The position numbers and the translations under genes are program-made. From positions 40,408,492-40,472,491 of the forward strand of contig CM077600.1 in NCBI GenBank assembly GCA_039654915.1: a stretch of 64,000 nt of DNA. Reading direction: 5' to 3'. The notes under the pieces are model-generated. The model was not told the origin of the DNA. It saw only the letters and a program-made list of their open reading frames with translations, and made no database searches. Every line of letters starts with the position of its first letter. Positions within the stretch are counted from its first letter, which is position 1. This stretch comes from Aquilaria yunnanensis (lineage: Eukaryota > Streptophyta > Magnoliopsida > Malvales > Thymelaeaceae). Shown here one piece after another: positions 11,700 to 23,477 of this stretch.

Positions 11700-13060
11700 T
11701 TTACGTCAGATTCATTTTTCTTTTCCGACTATCTTTTCGGTATTTCGTGGGCTCTCTTTTAATTAGGAACAAGTTACTGTTTCTACTCTGTATTTTTATT
11801 TCTCTATTCATTAAAGATATCATAGACATAAATAAATAAATACAGAACAAAACTCCCCATGAATAAATAATGTTGCAGTGCACCAACTCTCTGAGTCTTT
11901 TCTGCGAACACATGGCATTGCTAAGCTGGCCATGTTGTTACCAGTCTGCATCTGCGTCTGCTCACATGCGAATTTTCCATCAGCCTCCCGCCAACCTCGC
12001 CTTCCCTAACCTTGTCACCTACATCCTCTTTTGTTCCTCTCATTTCTAGTCATGGCAATGATTTATGAGCCAAATGTATTTTTTTATCAACACGTACAAA
12101 GGGGAATTTGGCAATGAAAGTCTCCTTATGCTCTGTGTACCCATATAGTAATGGTACTAGTATATTTTTACATTTTTATGAACCATTTTTCCAAGAATGC
12201 CAGAATTACCTATTGAGTTTAGCTGAATCAAATAATAATAATGTCCATTAACATCCATCCCTACTGCTATGTGCCAGGGGTTCAAGTTGTTGCAAGTACA
12301 TATTTACACTTACAGATGTAGAGTTGTATAATTCCAAGATGAAGCAGTTCACAGGTCAACCAGTAGCCATGACTTGAGATGGTGTGTAACTGAAGCTTAG
12401 TATAGCAAGAAAGGGGGAAAACAAGAAAAGAAAGAAAGGTGATACCAATTAAGTATTACGTTGAATGAACCCAGATTATGTAGCGTCCCACTTAAATTGT
12501 CGTATTGAAATACAATTAATAGACATACTAGTGTATTGAATGTTAGATGTTCACAAGCAATGACTGGGTTGTTGAGTATTTTGACAGTTAAATATTAATA
12601 ACAAGCATCTCATATATCCAAAAGAGCAAGCAAAGGCATCATCATGTCATGTTTATTGATTTCTCAAGCCCTCGTGTCATCATCCCATTCCCATCCCCGC
12701 CGTTTTCAGCTGAGTCAAATGAAATAAAAATAATACTTCTGATCCACTTCATCATACGAAATACGCATTTCAATTGAATTTCTATCTCAGTATTAACCTT
12801 ATTGCAAAGTAATATACACCGTACAAAAAATTGCACACAAACAAACGCACCGTACTACTGGGAAAGGGCAAGGGAAATGTGAGGTGAGGTGGACAGGGAC
12901 TTGAAAAGAATAAAAAATAATAGAAAAAAAAAAAAAAAAACACCAACACCCTCTCGAGCAATCTTGAAAGAATTACTCCACTCAATTGAATGATACACAC
13001 TCTATTCTACCCTAACCACTCGACTCGTGTACTGAAGAAGAAAATGTTCAGGACAGTTTT
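11700..13060. other. Intergenic DNA between MYB promoter and O-fucosyltransferase 3' end
   Basis: No coding frame was supported. It should hold the distal MYB promoter and, near 12600-13060, the 3' UTR of the upstream minus-strand gene. A reverse-strand AATAAA sits near 12652. A poly-A tract lies at about 12925-12940. Confidence 0.5.
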
Positions 13061-16000
13061 CTATGTATTTTCATTTCCTACATCTGCTTTACACATGCAG
13101 TCTGGCATCGGAAATGTGTAGAGTGAAGCACTTGATTTTTTCAATTCCATTCCTTTCATATCACTGCGACGAAGCAATTCTTGCATCTGTTGCTTGAAGG
13201 TTTCCCATCTAATATAGTAGTAAAACAGAGTTCAGTTAAAAAATCAATCTACCAATTCATGTTTCTCTCTCTCTTTTTTTTTTCCCGTAGTTCTTTTCTA
13301 AAGTACACAAAGATATGTTACAATCGGCTAATTAACAAACCGCCGAGCAAAACGAGAACGGACGATAGAACAAAATGATTAGTTCAGACAGATGGATCCC
13401 AAAAGTTAAACAAAATACTGTCCTGAAACAGAACCTGGGTGTTGCCATATCAGATGAAGTTTAGCGACAATAAAGAAATGCTACTTTTCCCCCCTAGATG
13501 TTGCCATTTGCTTAAATGTCCTTTTGCTCTGAAGAGTGTACACAATAAGCATAATCTGTACAACTATATGAAGCACACATGCAAAAAGTCATGACCCTAA
13601 TTTTTCCGAAGATATAATACAATATTCTAAAAAAAATAGCTATTGAAATGAAACAATGGCATACAACTATATGAAGCACACATGCAAAAAGTCATGACCC
13701 TAATTTTTCCGAAGATCTAATACAATATTCTAAAAAAAATAGCTATTGAAATGAAACAATGGCATCTTTGTTATTATTATTATTTTGGAGCATGTATTTC
13801 ATCAGCTTTGCAACTCAAAACTGCATTTAATCTTGTCATAGGGTCCCTTCATGAGTGCTGATATTATCATGTTAGGCAGCATGGTGAATATTAATACGAA
13901 GGTAGAAATGCAAAACTGACCAGTACGTCGAAGAACGTTTACATAATTTGATCAACTTTATTGAAACGTATCTTTCACATGGATTAGATACAGGATCAAC
14001 CTCAATTGCATTAACACAGAGAAGGAATTCATAGAGATGAATTCACTTGGGGGAACATGACCGTGGCTTAGGTGCTTTTATAATCAACAGTGACACATCA
14101 GCTCTAAACTATTCTGTTCAAACAAAATAAATAAGTGCAGAATTAGATACCTGATATTGGGACTATCGAACAGAATTGCTAGTTTTCTTTTATCAGGGTT
14201 GATTGTCTTCGAATGGCCCCCATACAAATAGCGCCTATGGCCCATCAAGAAATGGGGGAAATTCCCACCTTGTGTTGTCACAAATACTTCACTGTGAAGG
14301 CTTACTGTGTAATCAAGAGCGGCCAACCTAGATGAGTAGCCCTAGATCAGGAACCTAAGTATTAGTAAAAGCATATAGCTCCTTGTTTTCTTCTTCATTT
14401 CCTTATGCTTTGGGTTTTGTTTGCTTCATGGTAAAAATTAATCAAATCTCATTCACGAAATGACAGCAGTTTGATACCTTAAATGGAGCCAATTCTTCTG
14501 AACTAGCTATCGTATCTTTTGTCTCTAAACGTGGAAACATCTTTCTAAGTGGTGCCAAGTATTTATCTGCCTTATAGATATTTCCTGCTGCCACATAAAC
14601 TGAGGTGGTGTTGTCAAAACCCATGCCTCTCAGCATCATTCCCACCTGCAGTACCAAATTAGAAATATCAGACAAAGTTTCATACGATCCAAGTGACTGA
14701 CATAGTTTCTCAAGTTGCTCCCGTGAGAAAGCTTTAGCTCTTGATACAGATTCCAAGCCATCTTATTTTAAAGCTTTGATGGGATATTGTGATAGATAAA
14801 AAGTATTCAGGGAAATCTCAGTGCCCCACCCCAGAGAAAGAATACGCCTCCAGAAAAATAAAGGGTTCTATTTTAAAAATATGCGGCTTTTACTTGGGTG
14901 GTAAGTGATATGCAAGTCATTTTGGATGAGTGGCCCAGGCTAATTGAATCACCACAAATTATTGGTCACAATATTATGGAGGTTGCACTGACCTGACAGT
15001 GTGATATTTTCATGTTGTAGGCTCAGTGAAACCAAAGCCAGAATTGCCACTGAACATATTAGCCTTCCAATTTTTCTTGTTATGAATAATGGGGAGCCCA
15101 TCAGCACACCTTAAAATTCAATTTGACAAACAAGCAACAAGTTTCACTGCCTAGCTCTATCTAACAAACTCTATAACTTTGGTTTCTTTTGTAGTATTTA
15201 ACCTAGGAGCTATAGTTTATACAGTAGAATTTGGATCCCAAATGTATAACACTAGGATTTCAACTTTACACAAACTCCTATTCCTATTGCGAGAGCAAAA
15301 CTTGAATAACGTGTATTCTGTAGACTTACAAACCAAACCCCAAATAAGTTCAATTGGCAAGTCTCAAACGCTTATGTTGCTGTTACAGTATATTTAGACA
15401 TTAAATAAAAAGAGTATAAAGATAATACTCCCTCCATCCCTTCATATCTGTCCCATTTCCAAATTTTGTGTCCTAAAATATGTGTCACCTTTTCATATTT
15501 ACACATCCTCTTACAAATGTGCCCTTCCCATTATGAAAAACTCAGGAATGGTTACCATTGTGATTATACTATTCAGTGTGGGGTAACTTTGGAAATATAT
15601 ACCTAATACGCTTATGTGGCACAACATCCATACTTTTTTATAAAAAGGGAAAAAGGACATATTATGAGACACAGGGAGTACGTAATTCAGACTCTATTCC
15701 AATTCATTTCATAAAAAATTAAGCTTCGAGAAAGAGCTGCTGGTCATTTGCCAAGTCCTCTACCTTATTTTATTGAGCCATGAACAAAGCCATTATAAGC
15801 TTTTATTTGGACCTTGTTGATAATCAAAGAATTGCTTCAAGCAAGGAGGAACATTAATCCCTTATTCCATGTATATAAACATGGATGTTAGTCAAGACCA
15901 GCAATACATGCAACTTTTTGCGTGCATTAAAAGGAGCCACAGACGTTGTGAATTAGACTGTTGTGAAGATGGGGTTTGTCTGGCATATATAGAGCACCCT

Positions 16001-19000
16001 TCAAAATAAAGGGAAAAATGAGACAGCAGACCTAGCTCTCTATATGCCAATCTGAATAATATGGGCAGAGAAAATAACAGATCTCAGAGATCAAAGCAAA
16101 GGATATTGACTCACTTTTGGATAAAATTGAATTAATTATAGCATCCAGCCATTGGGGTTTTCTATATGTTGTTGTGACATTCTTCAGGGTTGAACTATGG
16201 ATATTATGTAATGGATAAGTGCTTGTTTCCTTGAATTTGTTTCAAGATAATATTTATCAGCAAAATTATATCAATATAATATTTGCTCCTCTTTGTATGT
16301 GCATGTGTGGATAATTTTTTGATGCGGAGAATGATGTTTGAGTAATGAGGGAAAAAGCTCAAAACTAAGCTGGCAAATTTCTATCAGTCAAAGCTGAAAT
16401 TAACATAAACCCAAGAGCAATAGTAGAAAAGACCCATATAGGATATGGCAATTAAAGTCGAAATATAAAGGGGAGTTTCGACAACAAGAGACAGCACAAA
16501 TATCTGCTAGGTTGTGGCTCAACAACAATGACATCACCTATTAATGTTGGCCAAATTGGGGAGTTAAGAGTTTAACAAGGCTACCTCAAACGAGTCTAAC
16601 CTTATATACAAAGCTCATGAACTATCTTTTCCATGAAGGGATAAGAACTTCAATTATATAGAAATATTTCATTTTTTTTCCACGTGGGAACTACAAGTAT
16701 TTGGATACTATGCCATGAATTATAAGAAAATAACGAATGAAGCAGTAAAAGGAAAGCTAAGGTTGGATACCTCCAGAGGGGTTAAAGGGCATTTTCCATC
16801 CATACGATTTATGCCAGGCCTTATAACTCTACCCCTTCGTCGAAATTTTCCTCTCCAACTTCGTTCCCGTGCAATATCCATTTCTTGTTTCTCTTCTTCT
16901 CCGCCATCATATTCACAGCATGAAAATGCAACCATATCCTTCAAGAAACAAAACAAAACATTTCCCAGAAGACATAATTGTTTGTCATTGAAAAGAAATT
17001 TTGGAACTGTATAAACTATAAAGGATTGGAAAGGGCACCGTTTCAAACCGAAGGTGAACTGAAACATATTTCCCCCCACTTTGTGAACTGTTTCTGACCA
17101 TCCTTTCAACCATCTTCTCTGCTAGCATCCTTATAGGTCGTGAAAACCTCAATGCTTCAAAATTGGCTATGCACCTGAGCCCTTGAATTCTTGAAGAGAC
17201 CACCTGAGCTAATCTGTTAGAGAAAGGCGCAATCCTCACGGCCCTGCAAATGAAATGAGCCAAAAGCCAGGATTCAGTCACTTTCCAAGTCTCCTTGACA
17301 AGTCCATAAATCCAAAGAACAAAAACTTTACTAGTCTTCAAGCTTGTACCAAAAAAATCCTTCATCTCCATAGTAACAATCCTAAAGAGTTTCTGGTTCA
17401 AGTTCTCAAGTAAGTTGGAAACGAAAAAAGATAATACCGATATGTAACGCAAAATTTAAAGTCTGGATTTTTCAAGACTCCATGGACATGAAGGAGAAAA
17501 ATGCTATTCCCACTCAGACCAAGACATGCTGTTGTGCTACATGTTATTTTGTCCAGAAAAAATATTTCTATGAAAATATAAGTTGTCTCATTTTTCTATT
17601 TTTATTTTGACTTGTTTTAAATAGAAAATGCTCTTTGTTAATGCAACACTATCCTAAGCATGTAGTCATCTGCTGATAGAGAGCATATATGTAGTGATTA
17701 ACAGATCCTTTCATCGAATTCCAGTTTTTGGTAATAAATGAGAGGAGCTGATCAAAACAATAACAAGATACATACACACCCCAGCTCCTGCAGCCTGGGA
17801 AGAACCTTCTGAATGTAATGGCCTACACTTGACCAAGCTTTTACTCTTAAATTGACAATGCTGCTAATGTTATTGTCAAATTTCTGAAGTACATCTTCTG
17901 GGAGCTGTCTAACTACTTTCACATGATTTCTCAGAGAATCTATGAAAAAGTCTTCATCGAATATCTCTCCAAACTGGCTGCAGATAAATTTTGGGAAGGG
18001 AAAGTAACACAGGTTATTATTGTATTTTTTTAAGCAAATAGCAATGAAATACCAGAAAAAGTTTATGTTGTTGGCTTCAAATATATTGCATCACAAGGTT
18101 ACAACACAAGAAACAATGGAATAAACCAAAAAGCATTATTGGGAATATATAAGGAAAAAATGAAACAAGAAAAAGATCATGGAAATACAAGGAAACTAAG
18201 GTCTACAGATAAGAATAAAGTATCTGGTAATGGATTTGTTTTCACATACATGTCAGTAATGTTTATTATCTGCTGCTGGGAGGTGAACCAGAAGAAGAAA
18301 GAAAGAGAAGGAAAAAGGGTTCCGAATAAAGCTACATTTCCCAATCCGAAGAATATTTTGTCCCCACTTTTATTTATTTTTCCATTATCAGCCAGATAGA
18401 TGTGAACCTGCCACTAGGTTTCTTGAAAATACACATTGCACAATGACAAGCATAGCACTGATAACCTGGAATCTCGCCAAACACTATTCAGGTGAAAGAT
18501 TGGAATCAACAGTGTTGCATTGAGGAGACCTGCTACAGCCACTGCATCAGATATCTGAATTTGACAACAAAGAGAAATCAGACATGCCACTATAGCTTTA
18601 TCAATGGCCAACAAGGCAATGAGATTCATGCATCATTTGAGCCTATTCTGGTATGTACATTTTGCCCACTCCTTCCTTTTCCCATGGTACAAGGAAAGAT
18701 ATCTGTTGGTTAAGATATTTTGCAACATTTTGAACCATACATAACGGTAATGCTATGCAACAAATCATGACATACAGAACGGTTTCCAGAGTTCTTCTAA
18801 GAGGGAAACATACCGATAGGCGCTGTTGGTTTAATCCACCATTTGCCTCAATAATAAGAAACCCATTGGACTGCGCTAATTCAGGAAAAGCTAGAAATCA
18901 TAAAAAACAACAGTCAGCTTCTTCAAAAAAATCTACTACAATATATCACTCCCAACAACGAATTTGATGGATTTCAGCTCCCTGCCTAGTAAGACAAGGC

Positions 19001-20461
19001 ATTAAAACTACAAATCAAAAAGTTATTGCATGGCCTCAATCTATTTTCACTACCTAAACTTGTGAACTCTAGAACACAATGATTCCATGAGCAGAAACAT
19101 TTTTCACACAACACTAGTTTAGGTAAAATATGTTTCCCAGATAATATAGAAAAAATAAGCATACACCTGTTCTAGAAATAATCTTGTTCATGCAAGGTTT
19201 CCAGCTTTGATGATTTTCTGTATTCCACATGGTCTTCAACTGCATGATTACAACATTCAGCACATCAGTTGAATTTTTATTTCGAATATTGAATAATTGT
19301 CTGGTGAAATTGCAAAGAAGCCAGCTTATTTACATGATACTTTAAACTCTCCCATGAAAGATAAAAAATTAGAATGTAGATACTAACTTCTTGACGATTC
19401 ATGTCTGAACAAATGACTGACAATTAACTCTCTCTCTCTCTCTCTCTCGCGTGCGCGTGTGAGGGGACACACACTCACTCGCTCATCCAATGGATCAAAC
19501 TTAATGACTGAGTACCAGATTGCCCATCTGTCTTAATCAGTTTGTAGAACCACTAATTAAAAGTAGTTCATTGTCTGTGCAGATCAATAAAACCAAGTTA
19601 ATAGGTAAACAATATAGCGTTCCAGCATTTGCTCTGGAATTTGTTTCTACTTTAATGTCCAAAAACAGAAGAATTTTAAAGCAGGACATAGCATGATCAT
19701 TCAACTACCCTACCAGAACTTCAAAATCTGCAGTAAGTGCGTGAATGAAAGCTCACAGAGAGCTTTCATGAGCTCAGATTTCTGTGGCTCAACCTGAACC
19801 TCTGGGTGAGGGAGCAAGAAAAACAAGTCTGTCAGCCTATAAGTCGAATAGAACTCATTCTCAACCCCCTAAAAAAGGCAAAGAGAAACTATCCAGTCCG
19901 GACATAAGAACCAGAGAGAATTGCTAAGTTCTCCAGGTTAAAAATTTTCCGGTTGCTTGAAAATTCCGTAAGTATAATTTGTACATTCAGCATACATAAA
20001 CAGCGAATTCCAGCAATCTATCTAAAAACACAGTAGCGCAAGAAAGGAGCAAACAAGATGTGCAGAAACTTTACCGCGGTGGAGCTGCCATTGCTCTCGG
20101 CTTCCATAAACGGCCAGAGCCTCTCGAAAATTTGAGGGCTCCGGTACACGGAGCCCGTGGGTGGACGCTTGCGGACAATAACAACCGCGTTCTTCAAATT
20201 CACAACATCAAACCCTAAAGAACCCATGTACAACAACATACCTGTAATGTACAACAACGGCGCCAGCAACAGCACGCCTCTCCGCCGGAACACCGCCGCC
20301 ATAAACACGAAGAGCATACTGTCGGCCGCATTTCGCTTGGCACCGCGGCCTCCAGCTGAAGCGAAGTACTTGGGGCGGGCGTGGCGGAAGCGCGGCGAGG
20401 ATGGCGGAGAGGGGGATGCGGGGCCGTTAGCGCCGGCGCCGAGGCGGCTGAGGCCGTGCAT
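13061..20461 (-). CDS. O-fucosyltransferase family protein (plant GT106/GT65-type)
   Basis: Eleven exons join in phase on the minus strand: 20075-20461, 19794-19868, 19167-19239, 18814-18875, 18466-18554, 17780-17977, 17039-17243, 16771-16938, 14478-14645, 14151-14341 and 13061-13208. The total is 1764 bp, 587 aa. All introns are GT-AG. The protein is type II: a Pro/Ser-rich basic N-terminus, one membrane segment (about 61-84, [19 protein letters not shown]), then a luminal domain. It carries the family motifs NGGLNQQR (190-197), [25 protein letters not shown] (357-362), [33 protein letters not shown] and [18 protein letters not shown]. The C-terminus is [12 protein letters not shown]. The role expected from the family is a Golgi glycosyltransferase using GDP-sugar in cell-wall or protein glycosylation; the acceptor is unknown. 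No lesion was found. Intron 8 holds a Stowaway and intron 10 a 103-bp duplication. Confidence 0.93.
13559..13764. repeat. 103-bp tandem duplication in intron 10 of the O-fucosyltransferase gene
   Basis: Two head-to-tail copies (13559-13661, 13662-13764), each holding AACTATATGAAGCACACATG. One substitution was noticed (GATATAATA versus GATCTAATA). It lies wholly inside the intron between the last two coding exons. Confidence 0.9.
15428..15678. mobile_element. Stowaway-type MITE in intron 8 of the O-fucosyltransferase gene
   Basis: CTCCCTCCATCCC at the left is matched by GACACAGGGAG at the right, flanked by TA on each side (15426-15427, 15679-15680). It is about 251 bp with no coding capacity. 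It sits in the 2125-bp intron 14646-16770, far from both splice sites. Confidence 0.8.
19424..19449. repeat. (CT)n microsatellite in intron 2 of the O-fucosyltransferase gene
   Basis: A CT run of about ten units is followed by a short GCGTGCGCGTGTG purine/pyrimidine-alternating stretch. Confidence 0.85.
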
Positions 20462-20651
20462 TTAGCTCGGTTGGGGCGGGATCACACTGATGGGGAGAGA
20501 AGGAACCCTAGGGAGGAGTGAACATCTGCATCAGTGGAGAAGATTTGGGTGTGTGGTTATGGCTTCGTGGCTGTTAGTTATTCTTAATAATCAAGTACTT
20601 TGTGAGTGGGGATAAGGAGCGGATCTTTATTGCGGAGGCACAAGTGGGGGT

Positions 20652-20671
20652 AGAGAGAGAGAGAGAGAGAG
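20652..20671. repeat. (GA)n tract in the O-fucosyltransferase 5' leader/core promoter
   Basis: About ten GA units, read as CT on the coding strand, lie about 190 bp upstream of the ATG. CT-rich patches are common in plant core promoters and leaders. Confidence 0.8.
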
Positions 20672-20734
20672 GGAAGGTGCGGTACAGTTGACGGTTAATC
20701 GTGAGTATTCTTTTGTCCGGCCAAATTAAGCGAT

Positions 20735-20740
20735 CACGTG
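20735..20740. promoter_or_regulatory. G-box (CACGTG) at the edge of the hAT cluster
   Basis: A perfect palindromic CACGTG sits 274 bp upstream of the O-fucosyltransferase ATG and directly abuts the 8-bp target duplication of the first hAT element. It could bind bHLH or bZIP factors. Function is inferred from sequence only. Confidence 0.4.
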
Positions 20741-20748
20741 CCCAAGAG

Positions 20749-22828
20749 TAGGGATGTAAACGAGCCAAACCGAGCTCGAACAGGTCAGGCTCGAGTTCGG
20801 CTCGTTTCATATTGCAGTAGGCTCGAGCTCGAGCTTGAGTTCGATGAGCTTCAGAAACAAGGTTCGAGCTCGATTCATTAGCTTGAGAGGCTCGATATAC
20901 TTGGTTCATGAGCTCGAATAGTGGAGCTCGGTTCGAGCTCGAAAAGCATAGTTGAGCTCGTTAACAAGCTCAATTTGAATTACCTAATTACACTTGACAA
21001 AATAACATAAAACCTACATGATCAAGATGCATCTCATCAAGCACATAATCAAGGACATTCATTCGAGTTCAAAATAAGCTATACAGACTTTAAACAACCG
21101 AGCTCATGAAATATTTAGAAATAACAAATTATAAAAGTTTGTCTCAAATGTTCACTACTTTACATCCAAACAAACAACAAGAGCAAAAGATCATGAAATG
21201 TGCATCACCACCATTAACCATTTTTGAAGCCTTAGAGTGAACTCACAAAATTTGCTAAGAATCATTTCCTAAGAAATTTGCTTCTCTTGGTGGCAGTAGT
21301 TTCACTCCAAGCTACAAAAATAAACATAGCCATGAGTAGCATTATTAAACTTCGGAAATTATGAGGATACTAAGTTACTAACAACAACATCACTCATCCA
21401 AATATAAATCAATAAAATGTAATAGCCAGGAATAGAAAGAGTGGATTGCTAATGAAATACCTCAGTAGACAATTATATTTATGATTCTAGCAGACCTGAC
21501 AACAATTTACAAGATATAAGGGTGAAAATTTTCCCTTTTAAGATGACTCAACAGAAGATCATCCTTCAAGTTCAAGTTCACCCGATTCTTCTAGCAAAGT
21601 TTCACAAAATAAAAAGAATCTACATGAATTTTATTTGTTGGCCTCCACCAATGACTTTTCTTATTTTCTTTTAATTGAGAACTAAACAGCACTAGGTACC
21701 CCTTTCCAATGAACACATAATTATTTTCAATTCCCAGCCTAGTTGTGAGGAATTGCTGGAGGACAATAAAAACAATGTTGAATTATTGGAAAGCAAAACA
21801 GATCTTTGGACGCCATTGAACTGTCTTGTTGACGCAGCTAACAGAACCAAGTCATCCAAGTCAAATCCACAGGGAGGGATTTGTCCTAATTGTCAGCAAC
21901 TCCTTACTGAAGGTAAACCTGGTGCTGAATCTACTCATGCTCTTGATGTTGAAGCATGTGCACTTAAATCCAAATATAAGGAGCATGCACAAAATACAAA
22001 AGTTCAAGATGATAAGAGTCAGGTGCATTTGCTTCAAAAACGAGTGGTAGACAGAATGAACCAACAAAGTTATAATCAACAACCAACAGTGGTAACAAGT
22101 CGAAAAAACAAACCTAAATTCATATAAAGCCACAATGGTAGACAGAATGAACCAACAAAGTGACAGAAAAATCAAGTAATGAAACATTTTCCCATTGGAC
22201 AAATTAAGTGAGGAAAAAAAAGCAATACCGAAAGTCAGCTGGGTGTAACATGTCTGCGACTGAGACAGGGGAGGCGTGATGGAGAAAATGCTCGATGGCG
22301 TGATGACTGCACGATGGAGGGAAGGCTCGCCGGTGTGACAGACGGACGATGGAGATAAGGCTCAGGCGCGCTGGTCCGACAACAGACGGAGCGATGGTGA
22401 GCAGATCGAGTTGCGATGGCGGACGCAGGAACTGACCGTGGGGCAGCGATAGCTGCGCCACACGAGTGACGGCGATTCTGCAGACGATAATCGCAATTGA
22501 GGCGACGGTGAGTCGCGAGGCGAGATTCGCGAGTCGCGACTCCTGAGGTGGGTGGGCTGTAAGGGACAGGGTGGGTGAGGGCACTCGGGAATTTTGAATT
22601 GAGGCAGGGAATATAGGGATTTTAGGATTTTAGAATATATGTTATGTTTTAATAAATAAATTATATCATACTAGGCTCGTTAAGCTCGATAAGAGTTCAA
22701 GCCGAACATATTTGGGTTCGAGCTCGATTCGTTAAGGATTCGAACCTAAAATTTGGCTCGATTCGAGAATAAAAAAACGAGCTCGAGCTCGAACAATTCG
22801 ATAAGGCTCGATTCATTTTACACCCCTA
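20749..22828. mobile_element. Non-autonomous hAT element carrying a host gene fragment
   Basis: The ends are TAGGGATGTAAAC at the left and, mirrored, TAGGGGTGTAAAATG at the right. The 8-bp flanks CCCAAGAG (20741-20748) and CCCAGGAG (22829-22836) match 7 of 8, as expected for hAT. Both subterminal regions are packed with GAGCTCGA/GGCTCG repeats, a usual hAT transposase-binding pattern. No transposase is encoded. Inside is a gene-like fragment (about 21735-22126) and a GC-richer block (22200-22580). Confidence 0.85.
21735..22126 (+). pseudogene. Captured fragment resembling a DRIP-type RING E3 ubiquitin ligase
   Basis: The frame reads ELLEDNKNNVELLESKTDLW, then TPLNCLVDAANRTKSS and PQGGICPNCQ, and ends after about 130 codons. 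It begins just after a possible acceptor (CAGCCTAG). DLWTPLNCLVDAANRTKS strongly recalls the middle of plant DRIP1/DRIP2 proteins, the RING ligases that ubiquitinate DREB2A. The RING domain and C-terminal domain are absent, so this is a fragment inside a hAT transposon and not a working ligase. The family name is from memory and unverified. Confidence 0.5.
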
Positions 22829-23200
22829 CCCAGGAGCTTCTGACTAATGGTACCGGCCCAGCTCGGGACCGGCTCGCGTTAAGCACGGCCCAGACTCGGT
22901 CAAGACCAGCACGGCACGGGCCCGTTTTAAGACCGGCTTCATGTGGGCCATTTATGGACTTGGAAGAAGGGGGAGCCAAGTGGGCTCGGCACGGCCTAGG
23001 AGGCGCCTGGGACCGGCACGGCGGCGGTGCGCAACGGTCAGGAAGCCAACGTTCTGAAAATTTTAAAAAAAAAAAGAAAATGACAGTTTTAGTCCCTATA
23101 ACGGCTTCCGGCCATTTTTTGACCCCTGTAATTATGTTTTTACCCCTTCCAACAACTATTTTGTAAGGATTTTTTTGGAAAAAAAAAAAAGGCCTTCCCC

Positions 23201-23208
23201 TATAAATA
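23201..23208 (+). promoter_or_regulatory. TATA box of hAT copy B
   Basis: CCCTATAAATAAGG lies about 170 bp upstream of the transposase ATG (23373). In copy A the equivalent reads CCCTATAACATT, a degraded box. Confidence 0.55.
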
Positions 23209-23477
23209 AGGAGGCCATTTCCACCATTTCTTCACACCACTCTTAGCAATCTCTCCTTCTCTACTAATATATTCTTTCATTTCTTTCAAGCAGTCAATAT
23301 TATTTTCTTCATTCTCAATCAATTCTCAATTACTTTCGAAGCTCGTGATCTGCTCAATTTTGCCTCACACAAATGACATTAAGAGGAAAAGGAAATGCCT
23401 CAAGCTCTTCATCCCGCACCGGTTTGAGGTCATTTTTCCGTGACCTTTCCCAACCGGCGACCCGTGGGACTCATATC

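Noticed and set aside
16715..17014. Plus-strand 99-codon frame
   Set aside because: It is antisense to O-fucosyltransferase exon 8, which has family motifs and correct splice sites on the minus strand.
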